From Diogma glabrata (lineage: Eukaryota > Arthropoda > Insecta > Diptera > Cylindrotomidae): a stretch of DNA of 64,000 nucleotides. Location: NCBI GenBank assembly GCA_963693315.1, contig CAVNZG010001094.1, positions 19,349 to 83,348 on the forward strand, read 5' to 3'. Below the pieces are notes generated by a model. The model searched no databases, was not told where the DNA came from, and saw only the letters and a program-made list of their open reading frames with translations. The translations under genes and the position numbers were made by a program. Positions 30,601 through 41,664 of the stretch are shown piece after piece; within the stretch, counting starts at the first letter, position 1; the number at the start of each line of letters is the position of its first letter.

Positions 30601-31655
30601 AATCTGTCAAAAATTAATGTATAATATCCGGCTAAATCACAATAGCCAAAACTGAAATTAAACTAATTTCTTTTTTTTTTAAGCGACGTCAAACACAAAA
30701 ATGAAAAGGTAGCAGATTTTGACGTGCACTATACGAAATGTTAATTGGACTAAGAGAGAGAATAAGTTACCGTGCTCATTATATAGTCAAATTTTTAATC
30801 TCGCAGTAACTCGAATAAAGTATTTAGATGGGAGATAATTAATTTACATCAGATTTTCAAATTATTGGGAACTTATTATAGTTCACAAAACCGTTTACTA
30901 TTTGATAATATTGTACGAGAATAAGGTTGGGATACAGAATATTTCTGACACATCCATAATATTTATAATTGAATCCAAAATGAATTAAATGCAGATGCGA
31001 TCAATGTTATGATGTTTGGACATTTATTAAACTACACTCTACTATATCAGCACAGTGAAGTTCAGTTTAATAACGGAAGGATTGTTTAAAGCAAAACACT
31101 CATACAAAGATAAATCAAATGTTTAACAAAGCAAAAATAGTAATTCGTTGTATGTTGACGATTGGAAACAAAATACACGTAGCCGTTATGAGGTTTTGAA
31201 AATTTCGTTGTTTCATTACGGTTTGTGTTTTAGAAAAAAATTCAAACCCAAGTAGTATGGCGAGAACAGTCGAATGGAAATATAGCGCGCGTCAATTTTA
31301 GTGTGTGGTAAGATTAAATTCTGATTAAAGTTTAGCGGTTATACGGATGATGATTAAAGAAAATTATCAATTAATTCAAATTAACCAATATTATATTATA
31401 TTAATGAATAAATAAATCAGGGTAATTAGTGCCATTTTCCCTCTCCTATACGTCCGTCCACCCACTGCAGATTTAGTCAGATTTTAAGAAATATAAGGAA
31501 ACTATGGGTTAAGGAAACTACATGAAATATGACTATTGATGACGAAGGGATGAGAATCTATTACAAGTGGTACAGATTAATATAAGGAACAACAACTAAG
31601 GAAACTGCGACTGTAATACACTGCGTTCTGACATTATGCCAGACTATCCATTACA
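27680..31655 (-). repeat. Element 2, 5' LTR (3,976 bp)
   Basis: Identical in length and, wherever compared, in sequence to the 3' LTR. Being the 5' copy it should drive transcription leftwards. It carries the same UUCG hairpin (27694-27717), CA tract, 36-37-bp array and 120-150-bp repeats. Confidence 0.94.
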
Positions 31656-31659
31656 ATTT

Positions 31660-32165
31660 TTGCTTAAACTCAAGCTAAATTTGGCTTACTGTCGGACTGA
31701 AGATTAACAGCTAAATTTTTTTTACTTATATCAAATACTTATCGTATGATGAAGTTATAATCTCTAATGGGATAAGCCATATGATTATGAATGCTTAAAT
31801 GTGAAAAGCGAACTGCAAGAAAATACACTATCATTTGGTTGGCACAATCCAACCGTATACCAGATGGTGGTGTTTGTAAGTAGCTCTTGATCCCTTCCCA
31901 GTTCCCTATTTTGATAATAAACCGTCTTTCTAGATCAGTGATATTTGGCATACATTCTCAAATGTGGTAGGCCTCCACTTCGTTCTGCAGTTCCGAGACG
32001 ATCCTTAGATGACCGGTCAGTTTCGATGAGTTGCAGTTTGTGAGCACTAGATGCTGCTGCAGATCTTATGTATAGGTGCAATGGAAGAATTAGGAGAAGT
32101 ATCTCCATTTCAGATGTTTTGTGTGGTTCTAAAAGCAAATGTGAGACAGAGGCACACAAGTCTTT
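31660..32165. other. Unassigned DNA right of element 2
   Basis: Short minus-strand frames of 70-74 codons exist but have no recognisable domain. It is less AT-rich around 31960-32110. Confidence 0.4.
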
Positions 32166-32169
32166 GTAT

Positions 32170-33005
32170 TTTTGTGAACTCTGTCTGAGCAGATAAATGG
32201 TTTGTTTTTGGCCACCAGACCAAAGTCAGTTTGAGAAATGTGAAGGTTAACCACGTAAGTTTTGGGAATATCTCAAGTTTTCAATTTTTAATAACTCTCC
32301 TGGTAAAACAAATCAAACTTGTCTGGAAATTAGGTCACAAATAATTAATGATGAACAAATAATTGCGGATGAGTTCTGAACTTTTTTTACAGCGTCTAAC
32401 GCGGTTACATCTCCAAGTAACACTATAAATCAATTTTGTTAGATTAGCTGTTTGCATAATAATCATTTTTTAATTGAAATTACACAAATGTCTCTGAAAT
32501 TCAAAACATTATTAATAATTTGAAAAACAATTCGGGGTTAGGATATGATTTAGTTTTCTCTAAATTTGTTAAAATTAGAGTGAAATAAGCCTGCTTCTTG
32601 TAAAACTAATAAATGAAAGCATAACAAATAATCAATTTCCTGATGTTCTAAAGATAGCTAAAGTTATATATATTTTTAAAACAGGCTCGACGGTCAACGT
32701 ACAAAACTATAGACCTATATCATTATTGAGCGTGTTCTCTAAAATATTCGAAAAGATAATTTCATCGAGGCTGATAACTTTTCTTGATAATAGTAATGTG
32801 ATCTCAACAAGCCAATACGGTTTTTTAAAAACTCAAACACGACACCGGCCTGCTTGGCACTAACTGATATAATTAGTAAAGAAATTGACATCAAACTACA
32901 CGTTTCGTGTTTATTTCTATATATCAAAAATGTTTTGGATTCAGTTGATCATCCTTTATTATTAGAAGAAGTAGAATTTATTTTAACAATAAATGCCCAA
33001 TTGAA
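32170..33005 (+). pseudogene. Jockey/CR1-type reverse transcriptase fragment
   Basis: Plus-strand translation gives, in order and across frameshifts, IINDEQIIADEF, then VQNYRPISLLSVFSKIFEKI with SRLITFL and SQYGFLK, then LALTDIISKEIDIKLHVSC and LYIKNVLDSVDHPLLLEEVEF. These match the RT segment of Jockey/CR1-type non-LTR elements (NYRPISLLS-FSKIFEKI, QYGFRK, LDLSKAFDSVDH). The catalytic block has IKN where a conserved aspartate is usual. Both ends are missing and several stops are present. Confidence 0.82.
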
Positions 33006-33275
33006 TTAGGTTGCTTTACTACACAGCATATCGATCGATCAAAAAGATAATATTATTACCTTAGATTATAAAATATACAGGATAAAAAAAATTGAAGCTA
33101 TTTTTTAAATTCAAATTTTGCATTGAAAATAATTTCCACAAAAGAAAAGGCACCTGTAAAAATAAATACAAAAATACAGGGTCCCATGCAGCATTTTTAT
33201 CTCTTTCCATTTATAGAAAAAAAATATATTATTATTCTTCTATTGCCAGAAAGAAGTAACTGCCAAATAATATAT

Positions 33276-33974
33276 TGTTACGAATACAGAAAAATCTAAA
33301 CGATTACAGAAAGATCTAGACGATTACGGTCACTTCCAGGAAAATAAAATCAACAAAACACAACAGAAAGTGAATGAAATGAATATTGTTGTTGTTGTCT
33401 CTTCTTAGAAATAGGGTCAACATAAACGATTTTATGAATCAAATCAACATAACGTAAAATAATCGAATATTCTAATATTTTCTCAAGGTTTCTGGAAAGT
33501 GATGTCGAATTATCTAGAAGTATTGCAGAAGGTATATAAGAAAAATACCTTTTGTAGTTTTGAATTAGTTTTATTTTAGACCTGCGACGGTAAAGCGAAA
33601 TTAAATGTAGAATTAGTTTATTTTAAACCTGCGATTGTGAAGTTAAAATTATAAAAGTGATCTTTAAATTAGTGAATAAAGTTATAAGTATTATTGAATA
33701 GAAATAATTTGTGTATTATTTTGAACGTTGAGTTACTGGAAATTTCTACAATAAACCGTTGGAGTTTCTGAAGCTGTTGGAAGAATATTCTAGTCAAGAA
33801 TATTGTTTGCTGTATTGTTTTCCTGTTGTTGTGAAACAATTAAGGTGTTGAATACTTAATAAAACCTGGTGTTTGTGCTTACTAATCAGTGATCGAACTC
33901 AGGAAGAGATTGGGAATTGCGTTTATCGAATTGTGAGTAAGGCCAATTTGAAGGAAGGTTAGAAAAACGTAACA
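33276..33974 (+). repeat. Solo LTR, 699 bp
   Basis: It starts TGTTACG and ends CGTAACA, and is flanked by the 4-bp duplication ATAT (33272-33275, 33975-33978). A TATATAAG box at 33533-33540 and AATAAA at 33675-33680 fit transcription on the plus strand. No internal coding region remains, so it arose by recombination between two LTRs. Termini and duplication length fit Ty3/Gypsy. Confidence 0.85.
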
Positions 33975-33978
33975 ATAT

Positions 33979-34560
33979 ATTTCATTTTAATTTCATTCTA
34001 AATTAAAACAAAACCTGAAACAGTAGACCATATAAACAATATCCATTTCATTTAAAATTTAATTTAAATGAAAACAAAACCAAAGCGTACATGATAAAAT
34101 TTTAGTTAGGATCAAATTTTCAGTTTTAATATTATCAGTTTTATTTTAATCGAAATACTTTTGACAAACATAAAATAAAATTGAATAAGGTTGGTCATTC
34201 TCCAATCGGTAAAAATGTTAAATACAAAATTTCTACATAAGTCTGTTATTTTGTAAGCATATTTGGTCAAGCAAGTGAAAACCTCGATGATATTTAAATT
34301 TCTAGGCTACTGTGTTTTTTCAGTACAAATACTATCACGTTAAAATCGCACACAACTTTATGTAAATAACAATAACTTCAACTTAAAAAGATATTACTTA
34401 TCCTGTGTATTTTATAATCTAAGCACATAGCAAACTTCTAAAAACTCTCTGCATTTAAAATTCAACAATTTAAACTTTTCTAAAAAAACGGCATGCTATC
34501 TCTATCCATACCTAATATTTTCTAAAAGTCCAGAAAACATCGCAGAAGTTATTTTGATAT
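33979..34560. other. AT-rich DNA, nothing recognised
   Basis: No frame, repeat unit or terminal repeat stands out here. Confidence 0.5.
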
Positions 34561-34599
34561 AGGAAAACGCGACTCACGTATTTTGCATCGGTATTTGAG

Positions 34600-34919
34600 T
34601 TAATTGTATTGTTGTTGATTCGGTTCTTGTGTTTTTTTAATTAAGTTGTCTATTAAGGTTGCGTTGTAACCGTTCGATTTTGCTATATATTTAAGTGTTT
34701 TAATTTCCTCTGCGTAATTGACAGTGTTTAATGGTACAGTCAATAGTCTGTTCACAAAGCTGTTATAAGCGGCTAATTTATGCTGCATTGGATGATAAGA
34801 ATTATTATTTATTGTGACATCACTACCTGTTGGCTTTCGATAGATATTGAAATCAATGCTATTATGATTGCGTGTTACTGATATATCGAGGAAATTTATC
34901 ATATTGTGTTGTTCAAATT
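34600..34919 (-). pseudogene. Penelope-like RT, C-terminal part
   Basis: About 105 residues: FEQHNMINFLDISVTRNHN, FNIYRKPTGSDVTINNNSYHP, MQHKLAAYNSFVNRLLTVPL, ending KKTQEPNQQQYN. The NFLDI, YRKPT-T and HP-HKLAA-NS-VNRLL pattern is that of the RT palm/thumb segment and linker of Penelope-like elements. The catalytic part upstream is missing. It reads opposite to the nuclease piece beside it. Confidence 0.82.
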
Positions 34920-35060
34920 CAACCGAATCAACAACAATACAATTAACTCAAATACGATGCAAAATATATTAGCTCTGATTATTCGCTGTTCATACCTTAT
35001 GCCATCAAAAATGTATTACACAGATACAATATCAAAATCGGTACAAGAACGAAACACAAT

Positions 35061-35453
35061 GTGAAAGCCAAATTAAGAGAAAGAACGAAAACCGATTTAA
35101 CAAAATCTACAGGCGTGTATAAAATTGAGTGTCAAACATGCCACAAATTTTACATCGGCCAAACGGGAAGGTGCCTTTTAAAACGATATAAGGAACATCT
35201 ACCAGGAAAAAACCACACAGCAAACAGCACTTCCAATTATGCCCAACATTTAATAAGCTCCGGCCATAACCACACAAGTTTCAACGATGAAGTAACATCA
35301 CTACACCATTGCAATAAAGGTCGACTGTTGGACGCTTTGGAAGAATTTGAAATATATAAAGCTTTTAAAAACAACAGTCATCAAATTCTCAATTACAAAT
35401 TAATATTCAAACAGAATTCTCTTTTCGAAACTTTACTTGCAACAGCTGATTGA
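35061..35453 (+). CDS. GIY-YIG endonuclease fragment of Penelope-like element
   Basis: 130 codons from an internal methionine; homology extends upstream to about 34920 across a frameshift. GVYKIECQTCHKFYIGQTGR is the GIY-YIG core, followed by the conserved arginine and RYKEHL. CQTCHKFY places the CxxC insertion seen in Penelope-type nucleases, and a catalytic glutamate is plausible in LLDALEEFEIYKA. These nucleases nick the target so the RT can prime. It ends normally with a stop. The frame is open, but without its RT it cannot act alone. Confidence 0.85.
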   Translation: MKAKLRERTKTDLTKSTGVYKIECQTCHKFYIGQTGRCLLKRYKEHLPGKNHTANSTSNYAQHLISSGHNHTSFNDEVTSLHHCNKGRLLDALEEFEIYKAFKNNSHQILNYKLIFKQNSLFETLLATAD

Positions 35454-35880
35454 AATCACTAATACAATTATATCATAACAATAATACCAACCCCCGTTAC
35501 AGTTTTTATAAAATCATTTTTATTCGCCTACATATTAAAGTGTTACTTTATTACTGTGATTTGCGGCTTTAAAGTATCACTTTTCAACTATTTATTTTGT
35601 TGTCATAGCTACGTCCAAAAAAGTAAAAAGCATTTGTATTTGTTTAAATTCTATGAAAACATAAAATTTTTTATCAAAGCAACCCTCAAATTCAAAATTT
35701 CATTATCCAATTAAAATAGTTGTTATCATTTGTTGTCATAGCTACACAATAATTTGTAAAAAATAATAAATATTTTGTCAGAGGTTACTTGTTCCACATA
35801 TTTTTATTTTAAAATTTATGAAAATTTATAATTTTAATTTAGAATAAACAAGTTTTCTTAAAATATTTTGCTTGCGGCGA
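35454..35880 (+). other. Penelope-like 3' region
   Basis: Non-coding, AT-rich. Two similar pieces (tatttattttgttgtcatagctacg near 35590, tgttgtcatagctacac near 35735) suggest a local duplication. Confidence 0.45.
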
Positions 35881-35885
35881 ATAAA

Positions 35886-36021
35886 AAATAGTATATGATG
35901 CACGGACGTAAGCTATTTTGGACTTAATGTGGGTGCAAATCTCGGCTAGCGCCTCGATTTGCAAACTCCACATCCGTCCAAAATCTTTAGCTTTACGTCC
36001 TAGCATCATAATGTACTATTT
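35886..36021. repeat. 136-bp imperfect hairpin
   Basis: Outer arms start AAATAGTATATGATG and end CATCATAATGTACTATTT. Middle arms are GGACGTAAGC-TTTTGGAC against GTCCAAAAT-GCTTTACGTCC. Inner arms are ATGTGG, GCAAATC against GATTTGC, CCACAT, around a GC-rich loop (ctcggctagcgcctcg). Sharing of AATAGTATA ends with 42950-43088 suggests one foldback family. Confidence 0.8.
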
Positions 36022-36075
36022 TAGTCTTATTTGATTTTAATTTGTTGTTTTATGTTAGTTTAATTTTACATACAA

Positions 36076-36104
36076 CTGATGATGGTAATCAATATTACCG
36101 AAAC
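36076..36104 (+). ncRNA. Hammerhead-ribozyme-like core
   Basis: CTGATGA (36076-36082), then T, a perfect 6-bp stem GGTAAT-caat-ATTACC, then GAAA (36100-36103) and C. Penelope-like elements are known to carry hammerhead motifs, and this lies 3' of the nuclease on the same strand. The extra T before the stem and the lack of a clear stem I/III partner suggest a degenerate or minimal motif. Confidence 0.5.
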
Positions 36105-36179
36105 ATGTTTTGATTAAATTCTTTTTATAAAATAAAACGCCACATGATGGGATAAAAACCGCGTATACTTAATTCTGTG

Positions 36180-37900
36180 ATAGTAAATGTAATCTAGCTA
36201 ATTTTTTATTTATTTTTTAAAAGATTTATGTTCTATTTATTATTAAATTGTGCCGTATACGTGTGTTTGTAAAGTCAAAATTGAAAATATTAATATTGTT
36301 TTTACACAAAAATTTTTGAATTAATTAAGGACATAAAATATAATGAATTTTATATAATTATTCACTAAAAATGAATTACTGGTAAAACTTTCGGTGATGT
36401 TGTTGCTCAGAGTTAGGTACAGAACATTGTTTCTGATTGGTTTTCTAAAGGTAAGTTTGCTGTCTTTGTTAGCTTTAAACATGTTATTTGTGTATAGTTA
36501 TAGGAGCAGAGACTCACCTTTTGTGTTGATGTTACTACTACCCCTCACACCTTATCAGGTGGTATTTCCTCGTCATCTACTAGAAAGAACGCAGATCCTA
36601 CACAGTCAAAAATAAGCCGAATATGTAATGCAAATTGCTACACATATAGGTCCTACGGAAGTCTCTATTATAAAACAATGCAAAGCTTGCTTTAAAAATA
36701 AATTTAATGCTCTTTGCATTAGCAAGTTGTTTTCAAACTTCAAGCGTAGCAAGTTGTTTTCAAACTTCTACCATTAGTATGAAAAATAAATTATGATGGT
36801 AAGTTGTACTAAAATTTGTGGTTTTGCATTAGAATTAGTTTTAATGCAACATTTGCTTTGCAATTTAATAATAACTTGCTATATATAACCCATATTGCAA
36901 AGCTTGTATTAAAAATTGCAGTAACATTTTCAACTGTGTAAAATGAACTTGCGAACTCCGCTATGGGGAAGATTGATTTCAATCTCGACAGCTGTTAGAT
37001 CTCTGCCAAACAAGTTCCTTCTCCCATGTGCTACTAAACATGTTCGGGTTAAGAAAACCTACTTAAAAAAGAAGCGCACATACGTATAAATGATAGATGT
37101 TTGGAGAGCACTCCATGTGTGATAGTCAACTAAATATGGTATAAGTTGAGTCGTACGAGGTTTGACCGACTAAAATCAATAAATTGAAGGAATATTATTT
37201 TGGTTCTAAGTATCATTACTTGGCACCGTAGTATTGCAAAACACGCGAAGAAACTGAGGGATTACAACACTTCATTACTGTTACTGCTACAAGTGAAAGA
37301 GTGTGAAAGTAGCAAGCAATTCTCCACACCGTCATTGTTTTAATCTTGATCGGGCTAAAGACTGATAGTTTTAGACACGAAACATACATGATCTAACCGA
37401 ACTCAGTCGTAGACGTTCATCCGTCTATGACATTTGTTCGTGATAGTTATTTCTGTTATAGTCACGTTGATGAAGCTAATTCGATTCCGTTTCTAGGTTC
37501 AGAAACTCTGCTAAAACCCTTGAGAGGTAGCAAAGATCTTTCTTCGTTAGGTCCGAACTTGTAAATAGGTGGTCAATATCATGTTGTGTGCCATCACATG
37601 GGGAAGATTTGTCAACTTGATAGTCGATTCTATTCATATAATTATTTAAGTTTCGCGAAAAACCGTATGTTAATTACGCTAGAATACACATAATTCTGTG
37701 AAGCCATTGATTCTCTTCTACAGCGAATTGCGGTGGTTTCCCATTCCGAACTCGATTATGTACGTAGTTACTTATTATTTTTTTCAACAGCACTGGTGTG
37801 AAGCCTTTTTAATCCACTTCTATAGGTATGTTTATCCTAGTAGATTCCTAGTGGTTGGATCCTCTCTAACATTGGTTTGAAAAAGTTAAGCAGTTTTTCT
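36180..37900. other. Intergenic DNA with a short tandem repeat
   Basis: A tandem unit of about 26 bp (agcaagttgttttcaaactt) occurs twice at about 36721-36770, and gcaaagcttg recurs at both sides. Short plus-strand frames (73 and 60 codons) show no domain. Nothing else recognised. Confidence 0.5.
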
Positions 37901-37904
37901 ATGG

Positions 37905-39835
37905 CTCTAGACGGAGAAGGTGGCTCGCAAAGCTACATTTTGTGTGGTTGATGCCTTTTTCCAGTATGTGTCAGCAACTTGCGGTGTCCAGATAGGTGCT
38001 GTGTAGTTTAAAATGGGTCTACCTATAGCTTTGTATGTTTGATAATTGTGTTCTTGTCCTTGGCCTTGCCCTATGAAGTACCAGATAGCGCTTTTGTTGT
38101 GCTTGAACATTGAACCTGAGTATAGTGGGTCGAATTTTACTCCCAGGAATGTCGGATTTTTAACTGCAGGAATGAGAATTTGTTAATGCTAATGTTTAGT
38201 TTTTATTTATCTTCTTGGTACCACTGAGAAAAAAAGTGTAGTGGTGATTTTTCTGACGATACTAGCAGCTTTCTGCTTCTACACCATCCATTGAGGGTGT
38301 TTAGGTATTTAGTTAGCTTATTAGTGAGCAGTGGCGAAGCGTCGGTATAGACACACTAGACAGTGTCTACCCAAACATAATATAAATATGAAACTTTATT
38401 TTCATATTGTTCGCATAATATCGACTCAATACTATTTTGTCAAACGTTTAAAGAAAATCATTAAATTTTAATTCAATAATTAGAACAAAAACAATTCAGC
38501 TATGTTCCTGAATCTTTAATACAAACGTTTTCCAGTTTCCCAACAGAAACGTTTTTCTCGAAGTAGACGTTTTAAATTATGACTATCATAATAAACAATA
38601 GCAACAACAACAAATTTTCAACTTTTGTTCCTTCTTGGATAGACAGTTTTGTTTATGTCTATTTCTGTTTATATATTTTGTTTCCAAATTTGTTGAGAAA
38701 CATCAGTAGACGTTTCAAATTATGACTACCGTAATAAGCAATAGCAACAACAACAAATTTTCATATTTTGTTTCTTCTTGGACAGTTTTGTTTATGTCTA
38801 TTTCTGTTTATATATTTTGTTTCCAAAGTTTTTGAGAAACATATTATGGAAAACATTTTTGACACAAATTGTAATTATTAGTTAGATGTTTCTTGAGCAA
38901 TTTTTTGTGTGATTCCAGATTCGATTCCACGACTTCTGAATAACAGGAACAGTTGGAAAATAAATTTGAATCTTTGATTTTGGATTAATTTTTGGAATAT
39001 TTTTAGAATTTTGAAAAAAGTTTCAATCTCTGATTTTGTTATAATTTTTGCAATATTTTTGGCATTTTAGGAAAAGTTTGAATTTTTAATTTTGTTATAA
39101 TTATTGCAATATTTTAAGAGTTCTAGGCAAAGATTGAATTTTTGATTTTGTTATATTTCTTGCATTAATTTTGGAATTTTGGAAACAGTTTCAATTTTTG
39201 ATTTTTTATTAATTTTTACAAAATTTTTGGAATGTTGAAAAAGTTTAAATTTTATTATAATTTTTGGAATATGTCTACCCTAGTTTCAGAACCACGCTTC
39301 GCCCCTGTTAGTGAGTTGTTCTAGATGGCTTTGTGTGGCATCGATCATGCAGTTGTCTGCATATAGTATGATGGTTATGTCTTCTGGTCGAGTAGGTAAA
39401 CTGCTAAGGTAGATGTTGAAAAGTGATGGTGAGAGAATTCCACCTCATGGTACCCCTTTTCTTAGAACTATCGTTTTTGAATTGCAGTTTCTGAAATCAA
39501 CATATGTTTGGCGGTCTCTTAAGTAATTACACAAAAAGCGTTTTATTATGCCTGACAAGTTGGTATTTAGGATGTCGTTTAGTAGCGTGAAGTGCGAGAC
39601 TGTTTCAAACGCTTTCGATGAATCAAGTGCGGCTGAAGCTTGGCTTACACATGGCTGTTTTTGGTTCAGACCATCGCTGATTTGATTTTAGATTTTGTGG
39701 AAAGCGGTAGTTGTGTTGTGTGCTTTTTGAAAGCCAAGTTGGTGTGAAGCTAGGTTGCAAGAGCCAAGGTAGCAAAAGTGCTTGGTTGTATTTTTCTAAT
39801 TGCATTTTCAACTTTAGTATTTGCAAAAACGATAT
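37905..39835 (-). pseudogene. Jockey-type non-LTR RT pseudogene, split by a hAT-type insert
   Basis: Reading leftwards from 39835: HQLGFQKAHNT, LDSSKAFETVSHFTLLNDIL, YLRDRQTYVDFRN, KGVP-GGILSPSLFNIYL, ILYADNCMIDATQSHLEQL. This is the RT palm of Jockey-like elements with the catalytic YADD changed to YADN. Past the insert (38329-39307) it resumes with LTNKLTKYLNTLNGWCRSRK and ends near YKAIGRPILNYTAPIWTPQV, NVALRA at about 37910. Stops and frameshifts occur throughout. The 5' half, including the endonuclease, is absent. Confidence 0.85.
38329..39307. mobile_element. Non-autonomous hAT-type element, 979 bp
   Basis: Ends CAGTGGCGAAGCGT and, inverted, CAGGGGCGAAGCGT, with a perfect 8-bp duplication TTAGTGAG (38321-38328, 39308-39315) inside the Jockey-type pseudogene. 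No transposase frame. Inside are a two-copy direct repeat of about 145 bp (starting 38562 and 38707) and about five units of about 60 bp (ttgattttgttataatttttgcaatattttt) at 38960-39250. Confidence 0.92.
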
Positions 39836-40139
39836 TCTTAGTACTGTGATCTTTTAGTTTTCGGAAATATTTTAACTCTGATCTAGAATTTTTTTCATGT
39901 TTAATTAGCTTTTCTGTAAACTGTGTATTATATTTCGAATCGTATTTCGAAGAATTTGTAATAAGTTCTATTCACTAAACATTGGTAACGATGGCTTGTG
40001 GATATGTCTCATCCTCAAGATGACATATGCATATTAAATAGAATGCTATTCTAACATCCTCAGAATGACATAGAAAAACTCAATAAATAATTGGCGCGTG
40101 TTACAAATAAATTTAATACAAATATATTTTTTTTTTTAA
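39836..40139. other. AT-rich spacer
   Basis: Separates the Jockey-type and RTE pseudogenes. The run tacaaatatattttttttttaaa near 40118-40140 may be the simple-repeat tail of the RTE element, whose 3' end lies here. Confidence 0.45.
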
Positions 40140-40223
40140 AGGGTCCATGTAGGAGCGTTGCCTAATTAGCTTTGATTATTCACCACGGTCATTCGCAACA
40201 GCGACATAATTATACCATGGCAG

Positions 40224-40640
40224 CCGATTTTTTTAAGGTCGTTTATTACGGCAGTCTCCCACTGTAGTCGTGGTCTACCTTGCAATATCCCACTTCCTGA
40301 GGTACTAACGTACATTTTTCTAATCATTCCAGACTGTGAATCGGCTCGTAGAACATGCCCAAACCAAGCAATCCTATTAGAACGAATACAACCTATTATA
40401 TCAGGACCCTCAAGAAGGTTGCTGATCTCCGACCGCCGAATTTTTTAAGGTCGTTTATTACGTCAGTCTCCCACTATAGTCGTGGTCTACCTTGCAATCG
40501 CCCATTTACTGAGGTACTAACGTACATTTTGCTAATCATTCCAGACTGTGAATCGGCTCCTAGAACATGCCCAAACCAAGCAATCCTATTAGAACGAATA
40601 CAACCTATTATATCAGGACCCTCAAGAAGGTTTCTGATCT
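40224..40640 (-). repeat. 212-bp tandem duplication in RTE tail
   Basis: Copies begin with ttttttaaggtcgtttattac at about 40229 and 40441 and share actgtgaatcggctc and aatcctattagaacgaatac at the same 212-bp spacing. They differ at several sites, so the duplication is old. Confidence 0.88.
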
Positions 40641-41025
40641 CAAAGTTATACCGATTTTTATACTCTCCATCGTCTGTCTTAAGTGGACCAAAAATGTAGC
40701 GTAGGATCTTACGCTCAAATACAGATAAATGCGATTCGTCATTTTGTGTAAGGGTCCACGTTTGTGACCCATACATCACAACCGCTCTAATCAATGTCTT
40801 GTATAACTTGAACTTGGTGTTAGTTGATACATACGGTGATCCAAGGAGAGGTTTAATTGAGTAGAAAGTTCGATTACCTGCAGCGATTCGAGCTTTTATG
40901 TCTGTAAGAATGTTGTTGTTTGAGTCAAGCATTGATCCCAAATATTTAAAAGAATCAAATCCCTCAATTCGTTCATCGCCGCACATCAAATCTTTCTTCT
41001 CAGCCTCTCTTGAAACATTCATATG

Positions 41026-41162
41026 TTTGTTTTGGATTTTTGAGATCAATTAAACTCAAGTAAGTAAAGAAGTACCTAATTGGAATATTTTCAATTCAAA
41101 GGTATGGTTTGAAGTTTCTCAGAAAAAAAACTACAATTCACATTTTACGTGTTTCGGATCGG
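41026..41162 (-). mobile_element. SINE copy in RTE (5'-truncated)
   Basis: Shares its body (tttttgagatcaattaaactcaagtaagtaaagaag) with 41665-41731 and 56877-57095. It is flanked by ATTCATATG-TTTG and ATTCATATG-CTTG (41017 and 41163), a 12 of 13 target duplication inside the RTE frame. Confidence 0.85.
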
Positions 41163-41664
41163 ATTCATATGCTTGGTTTTATTGTAGTTAATTTGCAGAC
41201 CAATTTTCCTAGCACCACTCTCAAGTGACTTGAAAGTCTCACTCATAACAGCTTCACTTCGGCCGAGGATGACAACATCATCAGCGTAAGCAATCATCTG
41301 TACTGAGTTTATTGACAAGATATTGTTATTAGTCGGTGGTTTCTTTTGACGGCACACATATTCCAAGGCTAGATTAAAAAGTATAGGAGAGATAGCATCA
41401 CCTTATCTTAAACCGGATTCGACTTTAAAAAGCTTTAATATTTCGTTCTCTACTCGTACACTGCATTGAGAGTTCTGTACTGTCATTTTGCATAGTGATA
41501 CCAGTTTACCAGGAATTCCCATTGACACCAGAGCAGACCATGTAACAGTGTTGCCAGATCGCGGAATTTTTTCCCGTTTGCGGGATATTTCATATAAAAC
41601 GGGAAAGCGGGAAAAAACTTGGAAAGTGCGGGATTTTTCACATTTAATAATAGAATCGTTTTAA

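Larger units (their letters stand above)
15404..31655 (-). mobile_element. Element 2: giant-LTR Ty3/Gypsy retrotransposon, 16.25 kb
   Basis: Bounded by two direct repeats of exactly 3,976 bp (15404-19379, 27680-31655), each TG...CA on both strands (TGTAATG...CATTACA). It is flanked by the 4-bp duplication ATTT (15400-15403, 31656-31659). All stretches of the two LTRs that I compared are identical. Inside, on the minus strand, are an 18-nt tRNA-Lys primer site, a 2.4-kb leader with many hairpins, an intact Gag frame with an N-terminal RING-H2 domain, and an intact Pol frame reached by -1 frameshift. No env frame is seen. Intact frames plus identical LTRs suggest a recently active autonomous copy. 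Long LTRs and a tRNA-Lys primer recall the Osvaldo/Ulysses group, but that placement is inference. Confidence 0.95.
34560..36180 (+). mobile_element. Penelope-like element fragment with inverted 5' part
   Basis: An RT C-terminal fragment on the minus strand (34600-34919) meets a GIY-YIG nuclease fragment on the plus strand (from 34920) head to head. About 50 bp of the linker occurs in both arms in opposite orientation (34572-34620 and 34920-34968). Together the two pieces are consecutive parts of one Penelope-like protein. An inverted 5' part joined to a sense 3' part with small overlap is the signature of twin priming. Outer limits are approximate. Confidence 0.75.
40140..41540 (-). pseudogene. 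RTE RT, C-terminal half
   Basis: Leftwards from 41540: SALVSMGIPGKLVSLCKMT, ISPILFNLALEYVCR, then AYADDVVILGRSEAVM with the RT catalytic YADD intact. After the SINE come FKYLGSMLDSNN, VVMYGSQTWTLT, RKILRYIFGPL and RIAWFGHVLGADSQ. These are standard RTE-clade signatures through the end of the protein. A stop replaces the residue after the GLR motif near 41405, and the C-terminal end is duplicated in tandem. Confidence 0.88.

Noticed and set aside
40355..40699. 114-codon plus-strand frame
   Set aside because: Antisense shadow of the RTE tail and its tandem duplication.
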